From an uncultured Pseudomonadota bacterium (lineage in GTDB: Bacteria > Pseudomonadota > Gammaproteobacteria > Burkholderiales > Eutrophovitaceae), in the NCBI GenBank assembly GCA_937983055.1, contig CALJLA010000028.1:1-23688 (forward strand): a stretch of 23,688 bases of DNA, written 5' to 3'. Positions 23,319-23,688 of the stretch are shown one piece after another (within the stretch, counting starts at the first letter, position 1; the number at the start of each line of letters is the position of its first letter). The notes beneath the pieces are model-generated. The model worked only from the letters and a program-made list of their open reading frames with translations. It made no database searches and was not told the DNA's origin. Both the position numbers and the translations under genes were made by a program.

Positions 23319-23688
23319 ATGCGGGTTTCGCAATTCTTTCTTTCAACGCTGCGGGAAGCGCCGGCCGAGGCGGAGCTGGTGTCGCACAAGCTGATGCTGC
23401 GCGCCGGGCTGATCAAGAAGCTGGGCAGCGGGCTCTACACCTGGATGCCGCTCGGGCTTCGGGTGCTGCGCAAGGTCGAGGCGGTCGTGCGCGAGGAAAT
23501 GAACCGCGCCGGCGCGGTCGAACTGCTGATGCCGGCGGTGCAGCCCGCCGAGCTGTGGCAGGAAAGCGGGCGCTGGGAGCAGTTCGGGCCGCAGATGCTC
23601 AAGATCAAGGACCGTCACGAGCGCGACTTCTGCTTCGGCCCGACCCATGAGGAGGTGATCACCGACATCGCGCGGCAGGAGATCCGCT
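23319..23688 (+). CDS. proS: Prolyl-tRNA synthetase (partial, N-terminus only)
   Basis: The first 123 residues of bacterial-type class II ProRS. MRVSQFFLSTLREAPAEAEL is followed by SHKLMLRAGLIKKLGSGLYTWMPLG, a hallmark of the enzyme, then motif 1 around VREEMNRAGAVELLMP, and FCFGPTHEEVITDIAR, the start of motif 2/active-site region. The gene runs off the right edge. It charges tRNA-Pro. Start ATG at 23319 fits homology. An essential housekeeping gene, which supports a chromosomal location. Confidence 0.96.
   Translation, partial: MRVSQFFLSTLREAPAEAELVSHKLMLRAGLIKKLGSGLYTWMPLGLRVLRKVEAVVREEMNRAGAVELLMPAVQPAELWQESGRWEQFGPQMLKIKDRHERDFCFGPTHEEVITDIARQEIR

Overview
The window reads as chromosomal DNA of a high-GC Gram-negative bacterium, most likely a betaproteobacterium. 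The reasons are the very strong G/C third-position bias in all the convincing genes, the liv-type amino-acid ABC operon, the rppH gene close to proS, and the protein families present. The exact order or genus cannot be fixed from the sequence alone. No rRNA, tRNA, CRISPR array, transposase, integrase or phage gene was seen, and no gene-free stretch exceeds 300 bases.

Layout. 1-3373 (minus strand) is a branched-chain amino-acid-type ABC transporter operon read livG-livF-livK-livH and running off the left edge. 3482-3509 is a strong terminator for the next gene, a class I (FbaB-type) fructose-bisphosphate aldolase (3531-4625, minus), which is divergent from a gamma-carbonic anhydrase-like gene (4765-5286). 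5555-8210 holds a small conserved-looking hypothetical gene, an orphan ParA ATPase and glycerol kinase. 8318-11012 is a tight three-gene plus-strand cluster: an APH-fold small-molecule kinase, a VOC/glyoxalase-fold protein and an unusual enolase paralogue whose catalytic-region His is Ala. 11188-12530 holds an EamA/DMT permease and a 4HBT thioesterase. 12677-15767 is an exported DUF1800/DUF1501 pair. 15947-18487 (minus) holds a GNAT acetyltransferase, an SDR and an aldo/keto reductase. 18610-19617 is a PIG3-like quinone oxidoreductase, tail-to-tail with an HD-domain protein (19604-20560). 20734-21885 is a plus-strand cluster of a Lin0512-family protein, an exported barnase-like RNase and its barstar-like inhibitor, tail-to-tail with rppH. 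A spermidine-synthase-like protein (minus) and the start of proS (plus) finish the window.

The most striking unexplained structure is a family of four intergenic inverted-repeat elements (5314-5487, 11017-11167, 15776-15939, 17268-17462). Each is about 150-195 bp. Their arms are built from two or three copies of a 7-mer of the form CAC-N-(A/G)-A-G (CACAGAG, CACCAAG, CACGAAG, CGCAGAG) spaced 8-9 nt apart and ending inward in A4 on one side and T3-T4 on the other. They surround unrelated cores of about 90-125 bp with no gene. Each copy uses its own 'dialect' of the 7-mer, the two arms of a copy match each other, and one copy is a mosaic of three dialects.

The second main candidate is the kinase/VOC/enolase-like cluster, which has the shape of an uncharacterised phosphorylate-then-dehydrate pathway rather than glycolysis. 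The third is the overlapping exported RNase and barstar pair, with a possible attenuator in the leader of the gene ahead of it.
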